Origin: Peribacillus sp. ACCC06369
Lineage (GTDB): Bacteria > Bacillota > Bacilli > Bacillales > DSM-1321
Length of the DNA: 64,000 nucleotides
Assembly (NCBI RefSeq): GCF_030348945.1
Contig: NZ_JAUCEN010000002.1
Location: forward strand, 1,426,001-1,490,000
Direction: 5' to 3'
Shown: piece after piece, positions 1-9,535 of the stretch
Numbering within the stretch: the stretch's first letter is position 1
Layout of the letters: each line of letters starts with the position of its first letter
Position numbers and translations under genes: made by a program
Notes under the pieces: generated by a model
What the model was told of the DNA's origin: nothing
What the model saw: only the letters and a program-made list of their open reading frames with translations
Databases searched by the model: none

Positions 1-261
1 GAGGAACTACCGAAAGGATTAGCTCAAGATACCTTAAAGATTATATGGAATGTAATACTGGTATTAAAAAAAGCTCCCTTTTCAACAGAGGAAGTCGTAA
101 ATGTGGCGGGTATATCCAGGGTATCAGTAAGGAAATATTTAAAATTCATGAAGGATATCGGTGTCCTTGATGTTAAGGTAATCTATGGAACGGTAGGCCG
201 ACCAGTATCCCAACACAAGTTTAATGATGACAAGAGCCATATTATTCAACGTTATCTGTAA
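1..261 (+). CDS. C-terminal part of CitT/DcuR/MalR-type response regulator
   Basis: The window opens inside this gene; only the last 86 codons are present. They encode a helix-turn-helix output domain of the kind found in CitB/DcuR-family two-component regulators: a TLKIIWNVI helix, then EEVVNVAGISRVSVRKYLKF (recognition helix) and GRPVSQHKF near the end. The receiver domain lies outside the window. It directly precedes a malic-family enzyme and an AEC carrier. In B. subtilis the MalK/MalR system (YufL/YufM) activates malate genes including ywkA, so a malate-responsive regulator is likely. Family assignment rests on sequence pattern, the ligand on context. Confidence 0.8.
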   Translation, partial: EELPKGLAQDTLKIIWNVILVLKKAPFSTEEVVNVAGISRVSVRKYLKFMKDIGVLDVKVIYGTVGRPVSQHKFNDDKSHIIQRYL

Positions 262-288
262 GCAGCCAAATGGCTGCTTACTTTTTTT
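261..288 (+). terminator. Intrinsic terminator of the response regulator gene
   Basis: Seven-base-pair stem AGCAGCC/GGCTGCT with a four-base loop, followed by TTACTTTTTTT. It begins at the last base of the stop codon. Confidence 0.85.
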
Positions 289-558
289 AATTACATAATA
301 CTAAAATTAGTTAAATAAGCTAGTGTCCTCCGTAAATGACTACTAAGATATAGACTGGCGATTGAGTTATTAAAAAAATTTCTCACAAGATTGAACAAAT
401 AAGCAGTAATGAGGAAATATTTAAGTTTTTATGTGCTGTATATTTATTTTCCTTTTTACAGTTTTCTTTTAGTAATTACACTTCCCCAGGGAAGAATATA
501 CTCTATTGCCTGGTAATGATCATTTTTAAATATACATCTTTAGGAAGAGGGAACGTCT

Positions 559-2253
559 ATGACAGCTTATGAAAAGACAAAAAAGGGTTTGGAAACAACT
601 TTAAGAGGAAAAGGTGTTCTGTCAAACCCCTTTATTAATAAAGGGGTTGCTTTCACTAAGGAAGAAAGAAATGAACTAGGATTGGTAGGCTTGCTACCAT
701 CCCAGGTGCTTACTCTTGAGGAACAAGTAAAAAGAGCTTATGAACAATTCTCCACTCAACCTAGCAATATTCGGAAGAATGGAATGTTATATGATTTATT
801 TAATAGGAATGTGGTACTGTTTTACCGTCTACTTAAAGACCATCTAAGTGAAATACTGCCGATCATTTACACACCTACTGTAGGAGAGGCCATTCAACAG
901 TACTCCCAAGAATATCACCGTCCAGGAGGTCTATACCTTTCTATTGATAATATGGAGGGAATGGAAGATGCATTTAAAAACCTGGACCTTTCATCTGATG
1001 ATATCGATTTAATCGTTGTTACAGATTCTGAAAGTATTCTTGGAATCGGGGATCAGGGAGTTGGTGGAATTAACATTGCCATTGGCAAATTGGCAGTCTA
1101 CACAGCAGCTGCGGGAATTGATCCAAGCAGGGTGCTACCTATTGTCCTGGATGTTGGGACAGACAATGAAAGCCTGATTAGTGATCCACTGTATATTGGT
1201 AACAGGTTTGGGCGTGTTCGCGGTGATGAATACACCGAATTCATTGATTTATTTGTTAAAAAGTCTCAAGCCTTCTTCCCAAATGCATTACTTCACTGGG
1301 AAGACTTTGGAAATATAAATGCACGAAATATAATCGATAATTATGGCGACAAAATTCTCACTTTTAATGATGATATACAAGGTACAGGTGCAGTAACACT
1401 AGCCGCCGTAATGTCTGCCTTACAAGTAACTGGTGTTCCTTTAAAGGAACAAAGGGTTGTTGTTTTTGGTCCAGGTGCAGCAGGAATCGGTAATGCTGAT
1501 CAAATGGTTGAAGCCATGATCCTAGATGGCGTTTCCAGAGAAGAGGCATATGGTCACTTTTGGGCCGTCGATTATCGTGGATTGTTGATAGATGACATTC
1601 CAGATGTTTTGAAATTCCAAAAGTCGTATTGCCGGAAAGCTGAAGAAGTCGAGGAATGGAATCGGAATGAAGTCGGAATCATTCCATTATTAGAGGTAAT
1701 AAAAAAGGTTAAACCAACCATCTTAATCGGCACATCTGGTCAGACAGGGGCATTCTCAGAAGAAGTTGTAAAAGAAATGGCAAAGCACGTGGAACATCCT
1801 ATTATTATGCCGATGTCAAATCCGACTCCCTTAGCGGAAGCTGTTCCTGAAGACCTAATAAAGTGGACTCAAGGTAAAGCCTTAATAGCGACAGGAAGCC
1901 CGTTTGATGATGTTGACTATAATGAGGTGATTTATACAATCGGACAATCTAATAATGCATATATTTTCCCAGGACTTGGACTTGGTGCAATTGTCGCAAA
2001 AGCAACAAAAATCTCTAAGGGCATGCTTGCAGCAGCCTCATCTGCTGTTTCAAGATTATCGGATAGCAGTAAGCATGGTGCTTCTTTACTCCCTTCAATC
2101 AAACAATTGCAAGAGGTTTCTAAATCTGTAGCCATTGAAGTGGCAAAGACAGCCATCGAAGAAGGAATTGCGAAAGCAGATATAACAGATATTGAAAAAG
2201 CAATAACAGATTCCATGTGGAAGCCGGAGTACAAAACTATTCATGGGAAATAA
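559..2253 (+). CDS. maeA: NAD-dependent malic enzyme family protein (malic or malolactic)
   Basis: A 564-residue member of the malic enzyme family, which decarboxylates L-malate to pyruvate (or to lactate in malolactic enzymes). Visible motifs are YTPTVGEA (about 104-111), the glycine-rich GIGDQGVGG (162-170), catalytic-type Lys in IGKL (177), the metal-binding WEDFG (247-251) and DDIQGTG (271-277), and the nucleotide motif FGPGAAG (303-309). The residue that is Arg in E. coli MaeA and human ME2 (TDGER-I) is Ser here (TDSES-I, about 159). In malolactic enzymes this Arg is also absent, so the product could be lactate. The ATG follows an AGGAAGAGGG ribosome site. The AEC carrier downstream gives the same pair as B. 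subtilis ywkA-ywkB. The family is certain; the exact reaction is not. Confidence 0.88.
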   Translation: MTAYEKTKKGLETTLRGKGVLSNPFINKGVAFTKEERNELGLVGLLPSQVLTLEEQVKRAYEQFSTQPSNIRKNGMLYDLFNRNVVLFYRLLKDHLSEILPIIYTPTVGEAIQQYSQEYHRPGGLYLSIDNMEGMEDAFKNLDLSSDDIDLIVVTDSESILGIGDQGVGGINIAIGKLAVYTAAAGIDPSRVLPIVLDVGTDNESLISDPLYIGNRFGRVRGDEYTEFIDLFVKKSQAFFPNALLHWEDFGNINARNIIDNYGDKILTFNDDIQGTGAVTLAAVMSALQVTGVPLKEQRVVVFGPGAAGIGNADQMVEAMILDGVSREEAYGHFWAVDYRGLLIDDIPDVLKFQKSYCRKAEEVEEWNRNEVGIIPLLEVIKKVKPTILIGTSGQTGAFSEEVVKEMAKHVEHPIIMPMSNPTPLAEAVPEDLIKWTQGKALIATGSPFDDVDYNEVIYTIGQSNNAYIFPGLGLGAIVAKATKISKGMLAAASSAVSRLSDSSKHGASLLPSIKQLQEVSKSVAIEVAKTAIEEGIAKADITDIEKAITDSMWKPEYKTIHGK

Positions 2254-2374
2254 AGCCAGCTTATATTGTTGTCACAAAAGAAAGGGAATCCGTTTTAGGG
2301 GAATCTCCGTATAAGTCAGCCTTAGTAGAATCTTTTAAATTGGACAATTTTTTGGAAAGAGAAGTGCATCTCTA

Positions 2375-3322
2375 GTGAATATTGGGAATATATTTTTAAC
2401 ATTAATACCAATCTTTTTTACAATTATTATTGGTTATTTGGGTGGCTATTTTAAAATTTTTAATTCAGAATCCTCCAAAGGGCTTAATACGTTAGTTACA
2501 AAATTTGCTTTACCTGCACACTTATTCATTGGGATCACAACAACCTCAAAACAAACCTTAATTAATCAATGGTCATTTTTCTTAACTATGACCATAGGTG
2601 TTATTGGCTTTTACATTATCCTTTTAATAGTGGCTCGTTTGGTGTTTAAATACGATTTGACTGCAGCATCTATGTTTTCATTAAACGCAACTCAGCCAGC
2701 CTTTGCTTTTATGGGGATTTCTGTATTAGGCAGTTTGTTTGGGGCGCAAGAGATAGCTATACCTATTGCGATTACGGGTATTGTGGTGAATGCCCTTCTG
2801 GATCCATTAGCAACAATAGTTGGTACGGTCGGACAATCCAGATTGGGTAAATCTAAAGATGAAAAAACAAACATTCTGGGTATCGTTTTGCATGGTCTTA
2901 GCGAACCGCTTGCATGTATTCCTTTACTTGCTGTTGTATTAACACTATTAGGGTTCCAGGCACCGGATATCATAAAAAATGCGCTTGATCAAATTGGGTC
3001 AGTGACATCTGGGGTTGCATTATTTGCTGTAGGTGTAACCGTGGGTATCCGTAAGATTAGCTTACGGCCAATTGCTTTTGGTATTTCCATTTTAAAAGTT
3101 GTGGCTATTCCATTATATATGATGCTGGTCGCTCATCTAATTGGCCTTGATCATGCAGATACAATTAAAGCTATTTTGCTAGTATCATTTCCAGGATCTG
3201 CTGTAGCAGCAATGATTTCAACTAGATTTGATTCGTTATCAACTGAGACAGCATCTTCATTTGTAATTAGTACCATTCTATCTTTAATTACATTACCTAT
3301 CTATATATCCTTGTTAATGTAG
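2375..3322 (+). CDS. ywkB: AEC (auxin efflux carrier) family transporter, YwkB-like
   Basis: A 315-residue, very hydrophobic protein with about ten predicted membrane helices in two halves, starting MNIGNIFLTLIPIFFTII and ending with a helix near STILSLITLPIYISLL. The length and the C-terminal TETASSFVISTI region are typical of bacterial AEC carriers, several of which move malate or other organic acids. Translation starts at GTG 2375 with a GGAAAGAG upstream. It follows the malic-family gene by about 120 bases with no terminator between, so co-transcription and malate transport or efflux are the simplest reading. Substrate is inferred from context only. Confidence 0.82.
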   Translation: MNIGNIFLTLIPIFFTIIIGYLGGYFKIFNSESSKGLNTLVTKFALPAHLFIGITTTSKQTLINQWSFFLTMTIGVIGFYIILLIVARLVFKYDLTAASMFSLNATQPAFAFMGISVLGSLFGAQEIAIPIAITGIVVNALLDPLATIVGTVGQSRLGKSKDEKTNILGIVLHGLSEPLACIPLLAVVLTLLGFQAPDIIKNALDQIGSVTSGVALFAVGVTVGIRKISLRPIAFGISILKVVAIPLYMMLVAHLIGLDHADTIKAILLVSFPGSAVAAMISTRFDSLSTETASSFVISTILSLITLPIYISLLM

Positions 3323-3330
3323 CCTTCTAA

Positions 3331-3360
3331 GTATCCATCCTTCTTGGATGGATACTTTTC
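3331..3360 (+). terminator. Intrinsic terminator after the malate genes
   Basis: Perfect ten-base-pair stem GTATCCATCC/GGATGGATAC with a TTCTT loop, followed by TTTTC. Confidence 0.85.
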
Positions 3361-4115
3361 AACGAAAGTTTGTGAAATACTTAACAAACTTATTGTATAA
3401 CATTATACTTTTTTTGAAAAGAGGAGATGTTGGCCATTTTTATTTAAGGCTATGTTAAAGGTGAAGGTAAATTAATAAAATAGATAGATAGTTTAAAGGG
3501 TTTGCATGGCGTTTGATTAAAGGTGTAAGTCCAGGAAAATGCGTCGCAAATAGTATCAATTGCAAAAATTGGCTATTAATCAAAATAAGATTATAATAAA
3601 AGGATTTTTGTAATTACATATTCGAATGCAGCAGTTGATGAATTTAAAAGTCTAAATCTTCGGTGTACAGGAATCATTTTTTTACTTACAAGACGTAGTT
3701 TGTACACATTAAAAATTTTTATTAATCGCTAAGTTAAAAAGCCAAATTATCTGATGATTAGGAACGGTTTGCAGTTCATTTAGGTGGGACTGCGACATAC
3801 TGAAAGGGTTGTAGGGACATCGGTATTGGATAAAGACAGGGCCTTTGGGGGCTAAGCAAAGAAGAGGATTTATATCTTAGGGTATACTAGGCCGAACCTA
3901 TACGAAGCGAAGTATGGGTTTTCGTTTTGTGATAAAAAGGAAATGAAGAATCGAATCCTACTAAAATAGATTATTATTCCTTTGACAATCTCCTGAAACT
4001 CCTTTATATTTAGCTAGTAACTTTAGTGCTTAAAAGCGTTTCAGTAATTATGAGGAGTGAAAAGGTCAGATCCTTACCTCAGAGAATACACAACATGAAA
4101 GCGGGGAAATACATC
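3361..4115. other. Long intergenic stretch, no recognised gene
   Basis: About 750 bases without a convincing gene. Short open stretches on the plus strand are broken by stops; for example 3808-3975 reads as coding-like sequence with one in-frame TAA at 3853-3855. I could not assign these to a family. No riboswitch was recognised. The NhaC frame itself extends upstream to GTG 4026, but that part lacks a well placed ribosome site. It may hold an eroded gene or an unusually long leader for the antiporter. Confidence 0.4.
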
Positions 4116-5495
4116 ATGCGTCTTGAAGATGCAAAGCTAAAACTCTCCTTACCTGAAGCAATCGGGGTTTTGGCAGTTCTTTTCTTAATCATTGCAATTG
4201 GTATCATACATTATGGACTGGCCCCCCATATTCCAATAATAGCTGCTATCCTATTTCTATTTGTTTATGGAAAGATCAAGAAGCTGCCATTTTCGATTAT
4301 GGAGGCGGCTATCGTCAAAGGTGCAGTTTCTGGTATGGGAGCTATCTATATATTCTTTTTCATTGGAATGCTAATTTCGATCTGGATGGCAAGCGGGACG
4401 ATCCCTACCATCATGTACTATGGGTTTGACTGGATTTCTGGTGAATATTTCTATGCGGTCACATTTCTGGTGTGTTCGCTAATTGGGCTCTGTATCGGGA
4501 GTTCACTTACAACATCAGCCACGATCGGAGTTGCTTTCATAGGTATGGCGGCGGCGATGGATTTATCGTTGGCAATTACAGCCGGTGCAATCATTTCAGG
4601 TGCATTTCTTGGGGATAAAATGTCTCCATTATCCGACTCGACCAACCTTGCTTCGGGAACGGTTGGAGTACCATTATTTGAACATATTAATAATATGCAG
4701 TGGACAACGATTCCAGGTTTTTTAATATCACTTATCATCTTTTACTTCCTTTCACCGAATGTCAAACTGGCTCGTGTTGAGGAGGTTGAAGCCATGACCA
4801 AAGCCTTGGAAATGGAAACGAACATTAGCATATTGAGTTTGATTCCGTTTGTCATCGTTCTAGTCATGGCTTTGAAAAAGGTGTCGGCGATTCCGACATT
4901 GTCAGCAGGAATCGTTTCGGCGGCTGTCATTGCTTTCATACAAACGCCAAGTTTGACCGTTGCAAAAGTAGCTGATATCTTATATGGCGGTTTTGTACTT
5001 AAGAGTGGAATGGATCAACTTGACTCAATCCTATCGCGGGGTGGCATTGAAAGTATGATGTTCTCCGTTTCGATGGTGTTGTTGGCATTGGCGATGGGCG
5101 GACTATTGTTTGAATTAGGAGTCATCCCTTCTATTTTAAATGCGGTCCAGGATTCATTGACGAGTGTAGCGAAAGTGATTTCAGCTACCGTATTTGCAGG
5201 AATCAGCGTGAATTTCCTAGTGGGGGAACAGTATTTGTCAGTTATACTGCCTGGGAAAGCCTTTCAGCAGAAATATGAAGATTTAGGCTTACAGCCAAAA
5301 ACGCTTGGGAGGGTACTTGAAGATGCGGGAACGGTTGTGAATCCTCTGGTTCCTTGGGGTGTCTGCGGTGTATTCTTGACACAGGTATTGGGTGTTTCAA
5401 CCCTTGAATATGCCCCATTTGCCTTCTTTTGCTTACTTTGCCCTTTGCTTAGTTTGATTTCGGGCTTTACGAAAATAGGTATCCATTATAAATGA
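4116..5495 (+). CDS. NhaC-family Na+/H+ antiporter
   Basis: A polytopic membrane protein of about 459 residues with roughly eleven to twelve helices. Family-typical stretches are GSSLTTSATIGVAFIG, FLGDKMSPLSDSTNLA (the charged, Ser/Asp-rich segment of NhaC carriers) and GTVVNPLVPWGVCG near the C terminus. NhaC proteins exchange Na+ for H+; some relatives exchange malate for lactate (MleN), which is of interest here because malate genes lie upstream. ATG 4116 was chosen because GCGGGG is nine bases upstream; the frame is open from GTG 4026. It stands alone between its terminator and the long leader. Family confident, substrate not. Confidence 0.85.
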   Translation: MRLEDAKLKLSLPEAIGVLAVLFLIIAIGIIHYGLAPHIPIIAAILFLFVYGKIKKLPFSIMEAAIVKGAVSGMGAIYIFFFIGMLISIWMASGTIPTIMYYGFDWISGEYFYAVTFLVCSLIGLCIGSSLTTSATIGVAFIGMAAAMDLSLAITAGAIISGAFLGDKMSPLSDSTNLASGTVGVPLFEHINNMQWTTIPGFLISLIIFYFLSPNVKLARVEEVEAMTKALEMETNISILSLIPFVIVLVMALKKVSAIPTLSAGIVSAAVIAFIQTPSLTVAKVADILYGGFVLKSGMDQLDSILSRGGIESMMFSVSMVLLALAMGGLLFELGVIPSILNAVQDSLTSVAKVISATVFAGISVNFLVGEQYLSVILPGKAFQQKYEDLGLQPKTLGRVLEDAGTVVNPLVPWGVCGVFLTQVLGVSTLEYAPFAFFCLLCPLLSLISGFTKIGIHYK

Positions 5496-5497
5496 AA

Positions 5498-5530
5498 AAA
5501 CAGGCGGTCGTTTCGACTGCCTGTTTTTTT
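5498..5530 (+). terminator. Intrinsic terminator of the antiporter gene
   Basis: Stem CAGGCGGTCG/CGACTGCCTG with a TTT loop, preceded by A-run and followed by TTTTTTT. Confidence 0.85.
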
Positions 5531-5560
5531 ATATGAACTTCCATAACCTTGAGAGAAGGG

Positions 5561-5595
5561 AAAAACCCCCTGACATGAACTGCAAAGTCAGGGGG
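5561..5595 (-). terminator. Intrinsic terminator of the ftsW-like gene
   Basis: Nine-base-pair stem CCCCCTGAC/GTCAGGGGG; reading leftward on the minus strand it is followed by TTTTT. Confidence 0.8.
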
Positions 5596-5611
5596 TAAAG
5601 AAGTTGATCGC

Positions 5612-6805
5612 TTATTTTGAAGACGCAATCTCATCTTTTGGGATGGACACGACCTTTTCTTTCTGTTCAAGTAAATTCATTCGCATTACGACATTTTGGA
5701 AAATGCCCATTGAAAGCATGAGTAGCAGTAAGGAAGATCCCCCATAACTGATGAATGGAAGAGTGATCCCTGTAATTGGGATAAGTCCAGTCACTCCGCC
5801 AACGTTGATGCCAACTTGAATGCCGATCATGGATGAGATGCCTATCAATAAAAGACTTCCAAATGGATCTTTGCATTTTGCTGAAAGTACATATCCCCTT
5901 AGGACGATAAAACCAAGTGTCAATAGAACGAATCCCACTCCGAATATCCCGAGCTCTTCTGCAATGACAGACATGATGAAATCAGTATGTGATTCAGGCA
6001 AGTACCCGTATTTTTGTACACTGTCACCAAGTCCCACTCCAGTAAGGCCACCGGATCCTATTGCGAATAATGAATTCACGAGTTGATACCCGCTTTCTCC
6101 TGCCGTTCCAAAAGGATCAGCAAACCCCGTAAAACGAGACACCTTATTTTCAGAGAGAATGGATGAGAAATTTCCTGTAACGAGTACTCCTAATGCAAAT
6201 ATGGCAACGAATATCGCAGTAATCAAAGAGAGTTTGAATATACTCTTAAAGGACATCCCGGATGAAATGATCATGGTACTTGAAATCAGGAAAATGACAG
6301 CTGCCGTTCCATAGTCAGGCTGTATACCGATTAAAAAACAGATGAATACCAGAAAGAAAATCGGGGGGATGACGGCTTTATCAATACTATTGATACGATC
6401 CTGCCTTTTTCCGTAAATGGCTGCAAGATAAATGATCATGGCTAATTTGGAAAATTCCGCAGGTTGGATCGATTTAGACCCTACCTTGAACCAACTTGTG
6501 GCATTTCCTGCTGTGTGGCCGAAGATAAATAGCAGCAAAAGGATACCGGCCATTCCAAACATCATAGACATCAAGAACATTTTGTTTTTGTACATCTTAT
6601 AAGGAAGAATCATCGTGACAATCATTGCCAGGAATGAAATGAGAAAGGCCGTTTTTTGTTTCTCAAAGAAGAAATCCATGGGCTGGCCGTATCGAGCAAC
6701 AGCAGTAATCATACTCGAACTGTAAATCATGACTAAACCAAACAAACAGAGTAATACGACAGCGATGAAAATAGGGAAGTCGTATGCTTTAATTATTCTT
6801 TTCAC
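5612..6805 (-). CDS. ftsW: FtsW/RodA/SpoVE family (SEDS) peptidoglycan glycosyltransferase
   Basis: A membrane protein of 397 residues with about ten helices. SEDS proteins polymerise lipid II into glycan strands together with a class B penicillin-binding protein. Diagnostic stretches are SIQPAEFSKLA, GIQPDYGTA with the catalytic Asp (about 164), YLPESHTDFIM, EELGIFG and ITGITLPFISYGGSS. Overall similarity is to Bacillus FtsW rather than RodA. GTG 6805 is preferred: GAGGTGAG lies eight bases upstream, whereas the other GTG at 6817 overlaps that site. The neighbours are not the ylaN/pycA context usual for Bacillus ftsW, so this may be a second copy specialised, for example, for sporulation. 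Confidence 0.88.
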   Translation of the reverse strand: MKRIIKAYDFPIFIAVVLLCLFGLVMIYSSSMITAVARYGQPMDFFFEKQKTAFLISFLAMIVTMILPYKMYKNKMFLMSMMFGMAGILLLLFIFGHTAGNATSWFKVGSKSIQPAEFSKLAMIIYLAAIYGKRQDRINSIDKAVIPPIFFLVFICFLIGIQPDYGTAAVIFLISSTMIISSGMSFKSIFKLSLITAIFVAIFALGVLVTGNFSSILSENKVSRFTGFADPFGTAGESGYQLVNSLFAIGSGGLTGVGLGDSVQKYGYLPESHTDFIMSVIAEELGIFGVGFVLLTLGFIVLRGYVLSAKCKDPFGSLLLIGISSMIGIQVGINVGGVTGLIPITGITLPFISYGGSSLLLLMLSMGIFQNVVMRMNLLEQKEKVVSIPKDEIASSK

Positions 6806-7080
6806 TTGTGCGCTCACCTCAAATATGTATGCGCGAAAAAATCGCCTTCTTATATAGTAACGGAAAATCGGTTATATAGATAATAATTTTTATTCGATAA
6901 TATGAATTTATCCTCCATTACCCAACATTAAACACTAAAACCTGATAAACTTGTCTGCCGGATTTCTTTTTTGCTTATAGCCGAATTCGGATTCCTATAC
7001 ATTACCTTCGATAGCAAACGTGAATACTCCTTTTAATAAAGAAAACTTTTTACTATATATTCCATTTTTGCGGTGCTGAT

Positions 7081-7698
7081 ATGTGGAGAAGATTACTATT
7101 CAATGGTGAGAGGGATGGATTTCATGAGCATAACTACTTTTTAAAGCAGAAGAGATTCTATCGAAATAATCTCGGGATTGTTAAGAACCAAACAGGGGAA
7201 ACGATTAAATTCGATGGTCCCCATTTCATCCTTGATTTTATTGATAGCCTAAGCTTCCTCCCTATTTTCCATATATCCCATCGGAGAGAGAAACGGTAGT
7301 GAACCTGGTTCCGATCAATAATATTATACAGGCTACTGTGTGTCTGGCATTATATAAAGAGGGTGCAGGGAAAACCTATCATTTAACTGATTCCACTTCT
7401 GTACGGCGAGTGCAATTTATGAACTTTTCGTTGATGAATCTGTATAAGAAAAGACCAAAAGACATATACAATGGTACTAAGCAATGGGCTCTTATCTATA
7501 CGTCTTTATGGGCCTATTTAGGAGTGGAAAAAGAAACCCTTGATTATTGCACTTGAAATGGGCGTTTTGACAAGACTGCAGCCAAAAAGGATTTACTTCT
7601 GGAATGGTATGTCCTGATTTCAGGGAAGGGATTCCGGCTATGGTCGGTTAATATTCAAAGTATAAAAATGATTATGAATACCATATAAAAATAAGGTA
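7081..7698 (+). pseudogene. Decayed NAD-dependent epimerase/thioester-reductase-like SDR
   Basis: Remnant of the C-terminal half of an extended SDR. Fragments in order are TGETIKFDGPHFILDFIDSL (about 7195-7255), then after a frameshift near 7299 NLVPINNIIQAT and EGAGKTYHLTD (7302-7395), VEKETLDYCT with a TGA in place of a codon near 7554, GRFDKTAAKKDLL in the same frame, and after a second shift CPDFREGIPAMV (about 7609-7644) and a further shifted SKYKNDYEYHI. The NAD-binding N terminus is missing. Intact relatives read continuously through these motifs, so at least three frameshifts and one nonsense change have accumulated. It precedes an aldehyde dehydrogenase, a likely former partner. Confidence 0.8.
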
Positions 7699-7716
7699 AA
7701 AGCGAGGGGAGTAGTT

Positions 7717-9276
7717 ATGGAAAAAATACATGACAAGTGGGAAGTGTTTTCTCCGGCAACAGGTGAGAAGATCGCGGAAATCGATCCAACGCCATTGACG
7801 TCGATACCTCATATATATAAGAAATCAAGACATGCGTTCAAAGCATGGTCGAATCTTCCCATCAAGGAAAGGCTGCACTATTTAAAACGTCTTCGTTTAT
7901 TGATGGTTGAAAAAATGGATGAAATTGCGGAAGTCATTTCAAAAGATACGGGAAAAGTGAAAATTGAAGCACTGGTTGCTGACATCATGCCAACCATTGA
8001 TGCAATCAAGCATATCGAGAAACATGCAGTGAAAACTCTTTCCGGACAGAAGGTAACCACTCCACTCATATTAATTGGTAAAAAATCATATGTCCATTAT
8101 ATGCCCCGGGGAACGATTCTCGTCATTTCCCCATGGAATTATCCGCTTCAGCTATCGATGGTCCCCATTCTTAATGCTCTAGCAGCGGGAAATACAGTCA
8201 TCGCCAAGCCATCAGAAGTAACTCCATTAGTTGGGGTTTGCATCGAAAATCTGTTTCTTGAAGCAGGTTTCCCAGAGGGAACGATACAATTTGCCCATGG
8301 GGGAAAAGAATTGGGTGCAGAGTTGACTGAGCGAAAACCGGATTATATATTTTTTACTGGGTCTGTAAGGACCGGAAAAATGATTGGTGAGGTGGCAGCA
8401 AGACAACTGATCCCAACGACTCTGGAGCTTGGCGGGAAGGATCCGATGATCGTTTTGCATGATGCTAACCTGGAACGGGCAGTGAACGGGGCTCTTTGGG
8501 GGGCTTTTACGAACAGCGGGCAGGTTTGCATGAGTGTTGAAAGGGTTTATGTAGAACGTACTGTTTATAAGGAATTCCTAATGCTTCTTAAAGAAAAAAC
8601 GAAGTCCATGAGGCAGGGAATGCAATTAAAGGATGATATCGGTTCAATGACTTTCCCGGCACAGGTTGATGTTGTGGCTGGACACCTGGAGGACGCACTG
8701 ACTAAGGGGGCGATAATTGAAACAGGAACACCTCCGAAAGAGTGGAAAAGGGGACAGACCCATTTCATTCCGCCGACGATTCTGTCCAAAGTCGATCATT
8801 CCATGAAAATCATGAAAGAAGAAACGTTCGGACCCGTGTTGCCCGTTATGCCTTTCGACACGGAGGAGGAAGTGATCGCCCTAGCAAATGAAAGTGAATA
8901 TGGACTTAATTCGAGCGTTTGGACGATGGACGGGGAAAAAGCAAGCCGGATTGCGTCACAGTTAGTAACAGGAGCGGTGACGATCAATGATGTGCTAATT
9001 ACTGTTGCTAATCATCATTTACCATTTGGCGGTGCCAAACAAAGTGGCATTGGCCGCTATCATGGCGAGCATGGATTGAAGATTTTCTGTCATGAAAAAG
9101 CGGTCATGGTCGATAAAGGTAAAAAGAATTCAGAAATCCAATGGTATCCATATGAGGGGAAATACACGAGTTTTTTATCGCTGTTTCAGAACTACTTTTC
9201 TGCAAGACCGAACTGGATTCGTTTTGGCAAAGAATATTTGCAATTGATTAAATTAACCAAAGGGAAACGAAAATGA
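7717..9276 (+). CDS. Aldehyde dehydrogenase family protein, possibly long-chain aldehyde type
   Basis: A 519-residue NAD(P)-dependent aldehyde dehydrogenase. The NAD-site segment ISPWNYPLQLSM (about 146-157), ELGGKDPMIV with the catalytic Glu, and NSGQVCMSVERVYV with the nucleophilic Cys are all present, as is the LPFGGAKQSGIGRYHG segment. The C terminus extends about 50 residues beyond the usual core and carries basic and aromatic residues, as in fatty aldehyde dehydrogenases. ATG 7717 follows GCGAGGGGAG. The reductase pseudogene ends about 20 bases upstream, so this gene may have lost its operon partner. Substrate is inferred and uncertain. Confidence 0.87.
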   Translation: MEKIHDKWEVFSPATGEKIAEIDPTPLTSIPHIYKKSRHAFKAWSNLPIKERLHYLKRLRLLMVEKMDEIAEVISKDTGKVKIEALVADIMPTIDAIKHIEKHAVKTLSGQKVTTPLILIGKKSYVHYMPRGTILVISPWNYPLQLSMVPILNALAAGNTVIAKPSEVTPLVGVCIENLFLEAGFPEGTIQFAHGGKELGAELTERKPDYIFFTGSVRTGKMIGEVAARQLIPTTLELGGKDPMIVLHDANLERAVNGALWGAFTNSGQVCMSVERVYVERTVYKEFLMLLKEKTKSMRQGMQLKDDIGSMTFPAQVDVVAGHLEDALTKGAIIETGTPPKEWKRGQTHFIPPTILSKVDHSMKIMKEETFGPVLPVMPFDTEEEVIALANESEYGLNSSVWTMDGEKASRIASQLVTGAVTINDVLITVANHHLPFGGAKQSGIGRYHGEHGLKIFCHEKAVMVDKGKKNSEIQWYPYEGKYTSFLSLFQNYFSARPNWIRFGKEYLQLIKLTKGKRK

Positions 9277-9354
9277 GATCCAATAATAAAAAAAGATTGT
9301 TATTTTCATAACGAGCGCGTATACTATCAATATACTTAATAACTGATTTTCCTT

Positions 9355-9489
9355 TTCAAAGGGGAGTAGCGTTAGGGTTCGCCCTAAAACAAAGTCGTCA
9401 TTACGTGAATGGAAACATTCATCGGCTTTGTTGACATGTTTTCATGTTCAGCAAGACCTTTGCCTATACGGCAGAGGTCTTTTTATTTT
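9355..9489 (+). ncRNA. yybP-ykoY (Mn2+) riboswitch with expression-platform terminator
   Basis: The leader contains the hallmark segments of the yybP-ykoY aptamer: GGGGAGTAGCGTT at 9361, GCCCTAAAACAAAGTCGTCA (9380-9399), the complementary CGGCTTTGTTGACA at 9423 and AGCAAGACCTTTGCC at 9450. The last segment forms a terminator stem, AGACCTTTGCC/GGCAGAGGTCT, followed by TTTTATTTT. This class binds Mn2+ and in B. subtilis controls ykoY, a TerC gene; the gene here is its orthologue, 46 bases downstream. Mn2+ binding should favour antitermination. Confidence 0.93.
9454..9489 (+). terminator. Riboswitch-controlled terminator
   Basis: Eleven-base-pair stem with a TATAC loop and a T-rich tail; its 5' arm overlaps the conserved 3' end of the aptamer, as expected of a transcriptional switch. 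Confidence 0.85.
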
Positions 9490-9535
9490 GCCATTGCCGA
9501 TAGGGAGGGAATAAAAACTATTGGAGGTTGAATGG

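Noticed and set aside
4026..4115. Extended N terminus of the NhaC protein from GTG 4026
   Set aside because: It adds 30 residues unlike the family start, and the ribosome site fits ATG 4116 better.
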